In this document: positions 6,819-14,194 of the stretch, piece by piece | How positions within the stretch are numbered: the stretch's first letter is position 1 | Layout: every line of letters begins with the position of its first letter | NCBI GenBank assembly: GCA_947581665.1 | Contig: CANPVI010000005.1 | Location: 1-23,473 of the forward strand | Reading direction: 5' to 3' | Origin: an uncultured Atopobiaceae bacterium | GTDB lineage: Bacteria > Actinomycetota > Coriobacteriia > Coriobacteriales > Atopobiaceae | Length of the DNA: 23,473 bases | The notes under the pieces: model-generated | The model's database searches: none | The model's input: the letters and a program-made list of their open reading frames with translations, nothing else | What the model was told of the DNA's origin: nothing | Position numbers and translations under genes: made by a program

Positions 6819-8234
6819 ATGTCATCCGAGCCCATCGGCTGGGATCGCGACGACGTTTCCTACTACTCCAAGCTTCGGAAGAAGCGCAGCCACAAGAAGG
6901 CGCTCATCACCACGCTCGTGGTGTGCGTGTGCGTCATCGGCGTGCTTGCGGCCGCCGTGGTCGTGTGGGCGATGAACGTCCAGGCCGCGCTGAACGAGGG
7001 TATCGATGACGAGGTGCGCAGCGCCCTCACCGAGCCCGAGACCGTGGACGACCCCTTCTACATGCTGCTCCTCGGCGTGGACCGCAACGAGGATCGCGCC
7101 CAGAGCTCCGAGTACGGCGAGGAGGATTCGGCTTATCGCTCCGACACCATCATCCTCGCACGCATCGACCCGCCCCAAAAGCAGGTGACCCTCGTCTCGC
7201 TCCATCGCGACCTCCTCGTGGACATGGGCGACTACGGCGTGAACAAGCTGAACAACGCGTACTCCTTCGGCGGCCCGTCCTATGCCATCGAAGTGGTGAG
7301 CGAGCTCGCCGGCGTGCCCATCTCGCACTACGCCGAGGTGAACTTCGACGAGTTCGACGCGCTCGTGGACAGCCTCGGCGGCATCGAGGTGGACGTGCCG
7401 ATGGACATCGATGACCCGAACGCGGGCGCGCCGATCTCCGCCGGGCCGCAGACGCTCGACGGCGCCCAGGCGCTCACGCTCTGCCGCAGCCGCCACGCCT
7501 ACGACGACTATGGCGACGGCGACGTCTTCCGCGCGGCGAACCAGCGTATGGTGATTGCCGCCATCGCGAAGAAGGTCATGGCCGTCGACCCTCTCACCCT
7601 CGCGAACACCATCAGCCAGCTCGCGGAGATGGTCACGACCGACATGAGTGTGACCGACCTGCTTCACCTCGCCTCGGAGATGCGCGGCATCGACCTCGAC
7701 AAGAACGTCTACTCCGGCATGACGCCCACGACCTCGCTCTACCAAGACGGCGGCTGGTACGAGCTGTTGGACACCGAGGCGTGGCAGACGATGATGCAGC
7801 GCGTGGATAGCGGGCTCTCCCCCTACGCGAGCGCCGACGAGGACCTCACGGCCGGGCTCGCGGGCTCGCAGTCCGAGAACATCAAGAACGGCGATATCTC
7901 CGATGGCTCGACCACCTTCGAGCCGGGCACCCCAGCCGACGTGGACGCCACGGTACTTGTGCTGAACGGCACTGGCATCAGCGGCCTCGCGAACCGCATC
8001 GCGTCCTCGCTCGAGAAGCACGGCTACGAGACGAGCACTGGCAACGCGCAAAACTCCTACGAGTATTCGGTGGTGGCCTACAGCTCGCCCGAGAACAAGA
8101 CGGCCGCCGAGGCTGTGGCGAACGCGCTCGGCGGCTCGATCGATGTCGAGGACTGGCAGGGCGTCTACGAGACGGACAGCGATGTCGTGGTGGTGCTCGG
8201 CGAGGACATGGCGAGCTCCGTCGACCTCCTCTAG
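6819..8234 (+). CDS. LytR-CpsA-Psr (LCP) family cell-wall glycopolymer ligase with LytR_C domain (471 aa)
   Basis: LCP enzymes move lipid-linked glycopolymers onto peptidoglycan on the outer face of the membrane. A basic N-terminus is followed by a single membrane segment (residues about 29-51), then the LCP catalytic domain (about 78-300) with LLLGVDRN, YRSDTIILARID, VSLHRDLLVDM and NKLNNAYSFGG, in which the Arg and Asp residues bind the polyprenyl phosphate. A C-terminal LytR_C domain follows (about 378-470, from DATVLVLNGTG to DVVVVLGED). ATG 6819 has GAGGAG just upstream. TTG 6789, preceded by AGGAG at 5 nt, is an alternative that adds ten residues, and the frame is open to 6693. It stands alone, divergent from guaA, with 93 bp before the next gene. 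Confidence 0.93.
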   Translation: MSSEPIGWDRDDVSYYSKLRKKRSHKKALITTLVVCVCVIGVLAAAVVVWAMNVQAALNEGIDDEVRSALTEPETVDDPFYMLLLGVDRNEDRAQSSEYGEEDSAYRSDTIILARIDPPQKQVTLVSLHRDLLVDMGDYGVNKLNNAYSFGGPSYAIEVVSELAGVPISHYAEVNFDEFDALVDSLGGIEVDVPMDIDDPNAGAPISAGPQTLDGAQALTLCRSRHAYDDYGDGDVFRAANQRMVIAAIAKKVMAVDPLTLANTISQLAEMVTTDMSVTDLLHLASEMRGIDLDKNVYSGMTPTTSLYQDGGWYELLDTEAWQTMMQRVDSGLSPYASADEDLTAGLAGSQSENIKNGDISDGSTTFEPGTPADVDATVLVLNGTGISGLANRIASSLEKHGYETSTGNAQNSYEYSVVAYSSPENKTAAEAVANALGGSIDVEDWQGVYETDSDVVVVLGEDMASSVDLL

Positions 8235-8327
8235 CTCGCGCGAGTGCCCTGCGCACGGCGCCTCGGGCGTCTCACCCCCACGCTGAGAACCTGTATTGTG
8301 TGAGCTGGCTTTGAAGGAGGCAGGCAC

Positions 8328-9677
8328 ATGGCTGACGCGCCGAAACGCGACTTCCTCGATGACATCATCGACATCACCGGCGACTTGCAGGCGATTGGCA
8401 ACCCGCTCAACAACCTCGCGAACACGCTCGCGGCCGAGCCCGGCTCCGAGCCCACATGGAACCCGGCCGACTACAAGAAGCGCCCGCGCGCGAACGTGAT
8501 CCCGTGCACCTCGTGCCGTACGAAGGACCCGAAGACCTGCGCGCGTTGCGTGGAGGCGTGCCCGGTGGGCGCCCTCACCATCGACGAGGGCGCCATCGAG
8601 ATGGCCGACACGTGCATCAAGTGCGGGCTCTGCGTGGAGGCGTGCCCGAACGAGTGCTATTCCGTGCGCGAGCTCGCACCGCGCTACCTCTACGACCAGA
8701 TCGCCGCAGCCGCCATGAGCCACGAGACGGCCTACGTGACCTGCACGCGCGCAATCGGGCGCCTTCCCGAGAAGAACGAGGTCATCCTCCCCTGCGTGGG
8801 GGTGGTGCCGAGCGAGGTGTGGGCCTCCATCATGGCGGACTACCCGAACGTATCCGTCTATCTGCCGCTCGGACTCTGCGAGAGCTGCCGCACGATCACC
8901 GGTGAGGAGGCCTACACCGACGCGATCGGCAGAGCCGAGGAGTGGTGCGGCTTCGGCCTCGGGCTCGAGGTGGACGAGGACGACCTCACCCACGAGTTGA
9001 ACCGCAACTGGCAGCGCCAGGAGTTCATGGACAACCTCGTGAACTCCGGGCAGCGCCTGCTCACCGGCGCGAACCCCGCCCTCACCATGGCCCAGCGCGT
9101 CACGCAGCAGATCCGCGGGCACACCGCCCAGCTGAACCGCCTCTCCAGGACGATCGACCAGGCCATGGGCGGCAACACCTCGAAGAACCAACGACGCATC
9201 TTGCTCGATCGCCGCAAGCTCCTCATGGCCATGCTCCAGAGGCACCCCTCGCTCGCCCAGAACATCGACCTCTACGAGCCGGTGTGCGATCCCGACCTCT
9301 GCACGCTCTGCGGCGCCTGCGAGAAGGTGTGCCCCACGCGCGCGATCGAACTCACGCCGGAGGGGCGCTGGCTGTGCGAGAACGCGTTTTGCACGCAGTG
9401 CGGCGCGTGCTTCCACGTGTGCCCCACCAAGGCGCTCGAGCCGGACTACATCGATGCCTCCGACCTCGTGCTTCCCGATGACGAGGCGAGGATGGCGCAG
9501 GTGAGCGCGAAGGACCAGAAGGCCGACATCGAGCGCCTGAAGGCCGAGGGCATGAAGGCGCTGAACCAGGGGCTCGACTTCCTCGAGCGCCTCGGTGGCG
9601 CGGCTGCCGGTGCGGCGGGCGGCACCGCGAGTGGCGCGGACGCGGCACATCCGGGCACCACGACGAGCGAGGAGTAG
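8328..9677 (+). CDS. Polyferredoxin-like protein with four 4Fe-4S motifs and a Cys-rich central domain (449 aa)
   Basis: This is probably a cytoplasmic electron-transfer protein. Four cubane-type motifs are visible: C60xxC-x7-C71xxCxxxC78P, C96xxCxxCxxxC106P, C325xxCxxCxxxC335P and C355xxCxxCxxxC365P. Between the pairs lies a domain of about 200 residues with further cysteines (C139, C156, C184, C187, C207), including LPCVGVVPSEVW and LGLCESCRT, which may bind another centre or a partner. The C-terminal tail is rich in Ala, Gly and Thr and looks unstructured. ATG 8328 has AAGGAGG upstream. It ends 3 bp before ychF, whose ribosome-binding site GAGGAG is in the last codons of this gene, so the two are likely co-transcribed. 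No oxidoreductase partner is adjacent; the redox partner and pathway are unknown. Confidence 0.85.
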   Translation: MADAPKRDFLDDIIDITGDLQAIGNPLNNLANTLAAEPGSEPTWNPADYKKRPRANVIPCTSCRTKDPKTCARCVEACPVGALTIDEGAIEMADTCIKCGLCVEACPNECYSVRELAPRYLYDQIAAAAMSHETAYVTCTRAIGRLPEKNEVILPCVGVVPSEVWASIMADYPNVSVYLPLGLCESCRTITGEEAYTDAIGRAEEWCGFGLGLEVDEDDLTHELNRNWQRQEFMDNLVNSGQRLLTGANPALTMAQRVTQQIRGHTAQLNRLSRTIDQAMGGNTSKNQRRILLDRRKLLMAMLQRHPSLAQNIDLYEPVCDPDLCTLCGACEKVCPTRAIELTPEGRWLCENAFCTQCGACFHVCPTKALEPDYIDASDLVLPDDEARMAQVSAKDQKADIERLKAEGMKALNQGLDFLERLGGAAAGAAGGTASGADAAHPGTTTSEE

Positions 9678-9680
9678 CAC

Positions 9681-10745
9681 ATGGCGCTTTCGATCGGCAT
9701 CGTCGGACTTCCGAACGTGGGCAAGTCCACGCTCTTCACGGCGCTCACGAAGCGAAGCGGCCTCGCCGCGAACTATCCCTTCGCCACGATCGAGCCGAAC
9801 GTGGGCGTGGTGGACGTGCCCGACGAGCGGCTCGGCAAGCTCGCCGCGATCGTCGACCCGGGGCGCATCGTGCCCGCGACGGTGGAATTCACCGACATCG
9901 CCGGGCTCGTGAAGGGCGCCTCCGAGGGCGAGGGCCTCGGCAACCAGTTCCTCGCGAACATCCGCGAGACCTCGGCGATCTGCGAGGTCGTGCGCTATTT
10001 CAAGGACCCCGACGTCGTGCACGTGGACGGGCGCGTGGATCCGGAGGGCGACGTGGAGACGATCCAAACCGAGCTCGTGCTCGCGGACCTCGCCACGATC
10101 GAGCGGCAGATCCCGCGCCTCGAGAAGGAAGCGCGCAAGGACGCCGACGCCGCGGCGACGCTCGCCCTCGCGAAGCGCCTGCAGCCGTGGCTGGACGACG
10201 GCCATCGCGCCGCGGAGTTCGAGATGACGGACGAGGAGCGCGCGCTCGCGAAGACGCTCTTCCTCCTCACGATGAAGCCCGTGATCTACGTGGCGAACGT
10301 GGACGAGGACGCCCTCGGCGAGCCGGTTGCGCCCCTCGCGGGGCAGCAACCGATCCCCATCTGCTGCGAGGTGGAGGCTGAGCTCACGGAACTCGACGAC
10401 GCCGAAGCGGCGGAGTTCCTCGAATCGCTCGGCCTCGAGCGCTCGGGCCTCGAGCGCCTCGCGCAGGTGGCCTACGACACCCTCGGGCTCCAGAGCTTCT
10501 TCACCGCGGGGCCGATGGAGGTGCGCGCCTGGACCGTGCGCAAGGGCGCGAAGGCGCCCGAGGCCGCAGGGGTGATCCACTCCGACTTCGAACGCGGGTT
10601 CATCAAGGCCGAGGTCGCGAGCTACGAGGACTTCGTGGAGCTCGGAGGCGAGGCGCCCTGCCGCGCCGAGGGAAAGCTCCGCATCGAGGGCCGCGACTAC
10701 GTGATGCAAGACGGCGACGTCTGCCACTTCCGCTTCAACGTGTAG
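9681..10745 (+). CDS. ychF: Redox/ribosome-associated ATPase YchF (OLA1 family)
   Basis: YchF is an Obg-like P-loop ATPase that binds ribosomes and influences translation and stress responses. The P-loop GLPNVGKST lies at residues 7-15 and the G3 motif DIAGLVKGASEGEGLGNQFL around 72-91. The G4 position reads NVDE, matching the NxxE that makes the family ATP-specific. A coiled-coil part (about 125-185) and a C-terminal TGS domain (about 270-354, from LQSFFTAG to VCHFRFNV) complete the usual architecture. Length 354 aa is close to the typical 363. It sits 3 bp after the polyferredoxin gene and faces the uvrA2-like gene across a long inverted repeat. Confidence 0.97.
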   Translation: MALSIGIVGLPNVGKSTLFTALTKRSGLAANYPFATIEPNVGVVDVPDERLGKLAAIVDPGRIVPATVEFTDIAGLVKGASEGEGLGNQFLANIRETSAICEVVRYFKDPDVVHVDGRVDPEGDVETIQTELVLADLATIERQIPRLEKEARKDADAAATLALAKRLQPWLDDGHRAAEFEMTDEERALAKTLFLLTMKPVIYVANVDEDALGEPVAPLAGQQPIPICCEVEAELTELDDAEAAEFLESLGLERSGLERLAQVAYDTLGLQSFFTAGPMEVRAWTVRKGAKAPEAAGVIHSDFERGFIKAEVASYEDFVELGGEAPCRAEGKLRIEGRDYVMQDGDVCHFRFNV

Positions 10746-10778
10746 GAGCGCACGTCGAGGAGACTATCAGGCTCGTTT

Positions 10779-10834
10779 CGCCACATGACCAGTTTTTCGG
10801 TGCGATGCCGCACCGAAAAACTGGTCATGTGGCG
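10779..10834. repeat. Long perfect inverted repeat, copy 1 of 3 (26-bp arms), between ychF and uvrA2
   Basis: The left arm 10779-10804 and right arm 10809-10834 are perfectly complementary over 26 nt with a 4-nt ATGC loop. The arm follows CGCC-N11-TTTT-CGGTGCG, with N11 = ACATGACCAGT. It lies between convergent genes, and the uvrA2 stop codon (10825-10827) is inside the right arm. Position suggests a shared end-of-transcript element, but the T-run is on the 5' arm and the A-run on the 3' arm, unlike a normal intrinsic terminator. On the plus strand the stem is followed by TAAGTTTTAG. Confidence 0.85.
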
Positions 10835-13443
10835 TAAGTTTTAGAGAGCGTTTCTGGTCGTGCGACGTACGTGCAAGAAAGCGCTTTCTTTAGGTACCTG
10901 CCCGTCACGCTCTCGGGGCAGCGGGCCACCTGCTCGGGCGTGCCGGCCACCACCACGCGGCCGCCGGCCTCGCCGCCGCCGGGGCCGAGGTCGATCACGT
11001 AATCCGCGTTCGCGATCATGTCGAGGTCGTGCTCGATCACCACCACTGTGGCGCCGTGGGCCACGAGATCCTGGAGTACGTCGAGGAGCACCTCCACGTC
11101 GAGCGGGTGGAGGCCGATCGTCGGCTCGTCGAAGACGAAGAGGGAATCCTCCTGTCCGCGTCCGATCTCGCTCGCGAGCTTCAAGCGCTGCGCCTCGCCG
11201 CCCGAGAGCGCGGGCGTTGCCTCGCCGAGCGTGAGGTAGCCGAGCCCGAGGCCCTTGAGCACGCGGAGCCTCGAGAGCACGCCGCGCTGCCCTTGGAATT
11301 GCACACCCTCGATGGCGGCGATGGCCTCATCCACCGTGAGCGCGAGGAACTCCGGAAGCGAGAGATCGCGGCCACCCGCCACCTCGAGCCGGAAGCGCTC
11401 CGCCGCATCGCCGTAGCGCGATCCGCGGCACGCGGGGCACTCCATCTCCACGTCGGGGAGGAACTGCACGTCGAGGTTCACCGAGCCCGTGCCCTCGCAC
11501 GTGGGACACCGCAGCGTGCCCGTGTTGTAGGAGAAGGCCCCGGCGTTGAGCTTGGCCGCCTTGGCCTCGGGCAGGCGCGCGTAGGCGCGGCGCAGGAGGT
11601 CGAGCACGCCCGAGTACGTGCCCACCGTCGAGCGCACGTTCACGCCGATGGGCGTGGCGTCGATGAGCTGGGCGCGCGTGATGCCGGCCGCGTCCAGGTG
11701 CCGCACCTCGGGCGGAAGCGCCTCCTCGGCGGCGCGCGCGGTGAGCGCGGGAAGGAGCCCCTCGAGCACGAGCGTCGTCTTGCCGGAGCCCGAGACCCCC
11801 GTCACCGCCGTGAGGCGTCCCTTCGGGATGCGCACGTCGAGCGGCTTCACCGTGTGGATGGCGTTCGTGGAGAGCTCGATCTCGCCGAGGGCGAAAAGCT
11901 CGTCAGCGCTCGCGCGCTCCCTCGGACGCACGCGCCGCGCGCCCGAGAGGAAGGGACCGATGATCGAGGCGTCGTTTTCCTCGAGCTCCCCCACGCTGCC
12001 CTTCGCGATCACGCGACCGCCGCCCGCGCCGGCCGCCGGTCCGAGCTCGCAGAGCCAATCCGCGTGCCTGAGCACGCGTACGTCATGATCCACCATCACC
12101 ACGGAATTGCCGTCGGCGAGCAGGTCGTCCACCACGCCGAGGAGCCCATCCATATTGGCCGGATGGAGGCCGATCGACGGCTCGTCGAGCACGTAGAGCA
12201 CGCCGGTCGTGCGGTTGCGCACGGCACGCGCGAGCTGCACGCGCTGGCGCTCGCCGGTGGAGAGAGTCGAGCTCGCGCGGTCGAGCGAGAGGTAGCCGAG
12301 TCCGAGCTCGCGAAGGCGCTGCATGGGCTCTGCCATGTCGGCGAGGATGGCGCGCGCCATCGGCCTCAAGTCCTCCGGGAGCTCCTCGGCAAGGTGCGGC
12401 ATGTCAGCTTCGTTCGAGGGGTTCGCGCCCACCCACTCCCAGAGTTCGTCGAGCGTGAGCGCCGTGGCTTCGGCGAGGTTCTTGCCACCGAGCCTGGGGG
12501 CTCGCGCGGCTTCGGAGAGCCGCGTGCCGTGACAGTCCGGGCAGGACGCCTCCACGAGGAACTTCGCCACCCGCGCGAGGCCCTTCTCGTCCGTCACCTT
12601 CGCGAGGGAGTTCTCCACCGTGTAGACGGCGTTGAAGTACGTGAAGTCGAGCTCGCCCGAGCGCCCGTCCTTGTTCTGGTAGACCACGTGGCGCTTCTCG
12701 GGCGGTCCGTTGAAGACGATGTCGCGCTCGCGTGGCGTGAGGTCCTTGAAGGGCACGTCGGTGCGCACGCCCATGTCGCGCACGATGTCGATCATGAGCG
12801 ACCACATGAGGCTCTGCCAGCTCGCGACCGCCCCCTCCTCGATGGACTTCGTCTCGTCCGGCACGATGGCGGCGAGGTTCACCTCGCGTACGATGCCGGT
12901 GCCCGCGCACCTGGGGCACGCTCCCTCGCTGTTGAACGCGAGCGCCTCGGCGCCGGGGCCATAGAACTCGACGCCGCAGGTGGGGCATACGATCGACTGC
13001 TCGAGCGCCACGTGGGTGGAGGGCGGCACTCGGTGGCCGTTCGGGCACACGTGGCTCCCCAGGCGCGAGAACGCGAGGCGAAGGTGGTTCAGGAGCTCGG
13101 TGGAGGTGCCGAAGGTGGAGCGCACGCCGGCGATGCCGGGTCGCTGCCTGAGCGCGAGCGCCGCGGGCACGTGGAGCACCTCGTCGACGGCGGCGCGCTC
13201 TGCCTGCGAGATGCGGCGGCGCGTGTAGGTGGAAAGCGATTCGAGGTAGCGACGCGAGCCCTCGGCGTAGAGCACGCCCATCGCGAGCGAGCTCTTGCCC
13301 GAGCCGGAGACCCCGGCGACGCCCACGAACTCCCCGAGCGGGATGTCGATGTCCACGTCGCGCAGGTTGTGCACGCGCGCCCCGCGCACGGAAATCGCCT
13401 GCGGATCGTGCCGCTCGCGCGCGTGCGGTGCCCTCTTCGCCAT
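10825..13443 (-). CDS. UvrA2-like ABC ATPase lacking the UvrB-binding domain (872 aa)
   Basis: This UvrA paralogue is a tandem ABC ATPase that binds damaged or drug-modified DNA. Walker A motifs occur as GVSGSGKSS (residues 44-52) and TGVSGSGKTT in the second half. Signature motifs are LSTGERQR (degenerate) and LSGGEAQR, and Walker B segments are YVLDEPSIGLHP and FVFDEPTIGLHP. Zinc-binding cysteines are CPNGH/CPTC (133-156), CPRC (176-179), and CPTC-x19-CPAC in the second half. Only about 20 residues separate CPNGH from CPTC, where canonical UvrA (about 950 aa) carries the UvrB-binding domain. This points to a UvrA2/DrrC-type protein linked to drug tolerance, not the repair subunit itself. 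Start 13443 has GGAG 5 nt upstream; the frame is open to 13485. The last 15 or so residues run into an inverted repeat. Confidence 0.88.
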   Translation of the reverse strand: MAKRAPHARERHDPQAISVRGARVHNLRDVDIDIPLGEFVGVAGVSGSGKSSLAMGVLYAEGSRRYLESLSTYTRRRISQAERAAVDEVLHVPAALALRQRPGIAGVRSTFGTSTELLNHLRLAFSRLGSHVCPNGHRVPPSTHVALEQSIVCPTCGVEFYGPGAEALAFNSEGACPRCAGTGIVREVNLAAIVPDETKSIEEGAVASWQSLMWSLMIDIVRDMGVRTDVPFKDLTPRERDIVFNGPPEKRHVVYQNKDGRSGELDFTYFNAVYTVENSLAKVTDEKGLARVAKFLVEASCPDCHGTRLSEAARAPRLGGKNLAEATALTLDELWEWVGANPSNEADMPHLAEELPEDLRPMARAILADMAEPMQRLRELGLGYLSLDRASSTLSTGERQRVQLARAVRNRTTGVLYVLDEPSIGLHPANMDGLLGVVDDLLADGNSVVMVDHDVRVLRHADWLCELGPAAGAGGGRVIAKGSVGELEENDASIIGPFLSGARRVRPRERASADELFALGEIELSTNAIHTVKPLDVRIPKGRLTAVTGVSGSGKTTLVLEGLLPALTARAAEEALPPEVRHLDAAGITRAQLIDATPIGVNVRSTVGTYSGVLDLLRRAYARLPEAKAAKLNAGAFSYNTGTLRCPTCEGTGSVNLDVQFLPDVEMECPACRGSRYGDAAERFRLEVAGGRDLSLPEFLALTVDEAIAAIEGVQFQGQRGVLSRLRVLKGLGLGYLTLGEATPALSGGEAQRLKLASEIGRGQEDSLFVFDEPTIGLHPLDVEVLLDVLQDLVAHGATVVVIEHDLDMIANADYVIDLGPGGGEAGGRVVVAGTPEQVARCPESVTGRYLKKALSCTYVARPETLSKTYAT

Positions 13444-13559
13444 GCCCACTCCGTCCACTCGCTGCCGACGGGAGCATTGTGGCACCCCTCGCGGCCGCGC
13501 TCGCCCCGCGCTGCGCGAACTCCACGGGGCGCATCCCGCGCGCCGTCAGGGCCGCTGGC

Positions 13560-13565
13560 TACAAT
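13560..13565 (+). promoter_or_regulatory. Candidate -10 box for lemA-capA
   Basis: TACAAT in the uvrA2/lemA divergent region would start transcription near 13572, giving a leader of about 47 nt with GAAGGAG before the lemA ATG. No -35 hexamer stands out. Confidence 0.35.
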
Positions 13566-13618
13566 GGGAGTTCGGCGCTTTCCCCGCCACTCTCCCACGC
13601 GTCACAGAAGGAGCCGCC

Positions 13619-14185
13619 ATGTCATCCGGAATGATCCTGCTCATCGTGGTCATCGTCATCGTCGTGGCCATCGTCATCGCGGTGATTGCCGTCTACAACG
13701 GCATCGTGTCCAAGCGCAATCGCGTGGACAACGCCTGGCAGAACATCGACGCGAACCTCCAGCGCCGAAACGACCTCATCCCGAACGTCGTGGAGACGGT
13801 GAAGGGCTACGCCAAGCATGAATCCGGCGTGTTCGAGGCCGTCACCGAAGCGCGCGCCATGGCGAGCGCTGCGAAGACGCCCGAGCAGGTGATGGAGGCG
13901 GATAACCAGATCACCGCCGCGCTCCGCCAACTCTTCGCCGTGGCCGAGGGCTACCCCGATCTCAAGGCGAGCGCGAACTTCCTCGAGCTCCAGACGCAGC
14001 TCCAAGACGCCGAAGATCGCATCGTCTACGCGCGCCAGAGCTACAACGACTGCGTGTACGCCTACAACACGTCGATCCAAACCTTCCCCGGAAACATCAT
14101 CTCGGGCATGGGCCATTTCGAGCCACGCACCGGCTTCGAGGTCACGGAGGCGGAGGCACGCTCCGTGCCCAACGTCACGTTCTAA
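13619..14185 (+). CDS. lemA: LemA family membrane-anchored protein (188 aa)
   Basis: LemA proteins have one N-terminal membrane segment and a helical-bundle domain; their molecular role is not settled. Here residues 4-25 form a very hydrophobic Ile/Val helix ending in YNGIVSKRN. It is followed by the family signature NRVDNAWQNIDANLQRRNDLIPNLV-like segment (here IPNVVETVKGYAKHE), and by LQTQLQDAEDRIVYARQSYNDCVYAYNTSIQTFPGN near the C-terminus, both highly typical. Length matches the family. ATG 13619 has AAGGAG 6 nt upstream. Only 9 bp separate it from the CapA-like gene, so the two are probably one transcript. Confidence 0.95.
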   Translation: MSSGMILLIVVIVIVVAIVIAVIAVYNGIVSKRNRVDNAWQNIDANLQRRNDLIPNVVETVKGYAKHESGVFEAVTEARAMASAAKTPEQVMEADNQITAALRQLFAVAEGYPDLKASANFLELQTQLQDAEDRIVYARQSYNDCVYAYNTSIQTFPGNIISGMGHFEPRTGFEVTEAEARSVPNVTF

Positions 14186-14194
14186 GGGGCTCCC

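Noticed and set aside
8235..8275. GC-rich palindromic words after the LCP gene (CTCGCGCGAG and GCCC/GGGC)
   Set aside because: Short, with no T-run; chance pairing is likely at this GC content, so no terminator is called.
6822..10727. 1301-codon open frame on the minus strand
   Set aside because: It is antisense to the LCP, polyferredoxin and ychF genes, all with clear motifs. Its translation is Arg/His/Ala/Val-rich without domains, as expected from GC-biased codons opposite real genes.
11029..13821. 930-codon open frame on the plus strand
   Set aside because: Antisense to the UvrA2-like gene and running into lemA in another frame. The sequence is low-complexity HAR/REL-rich with no recognisable domain.
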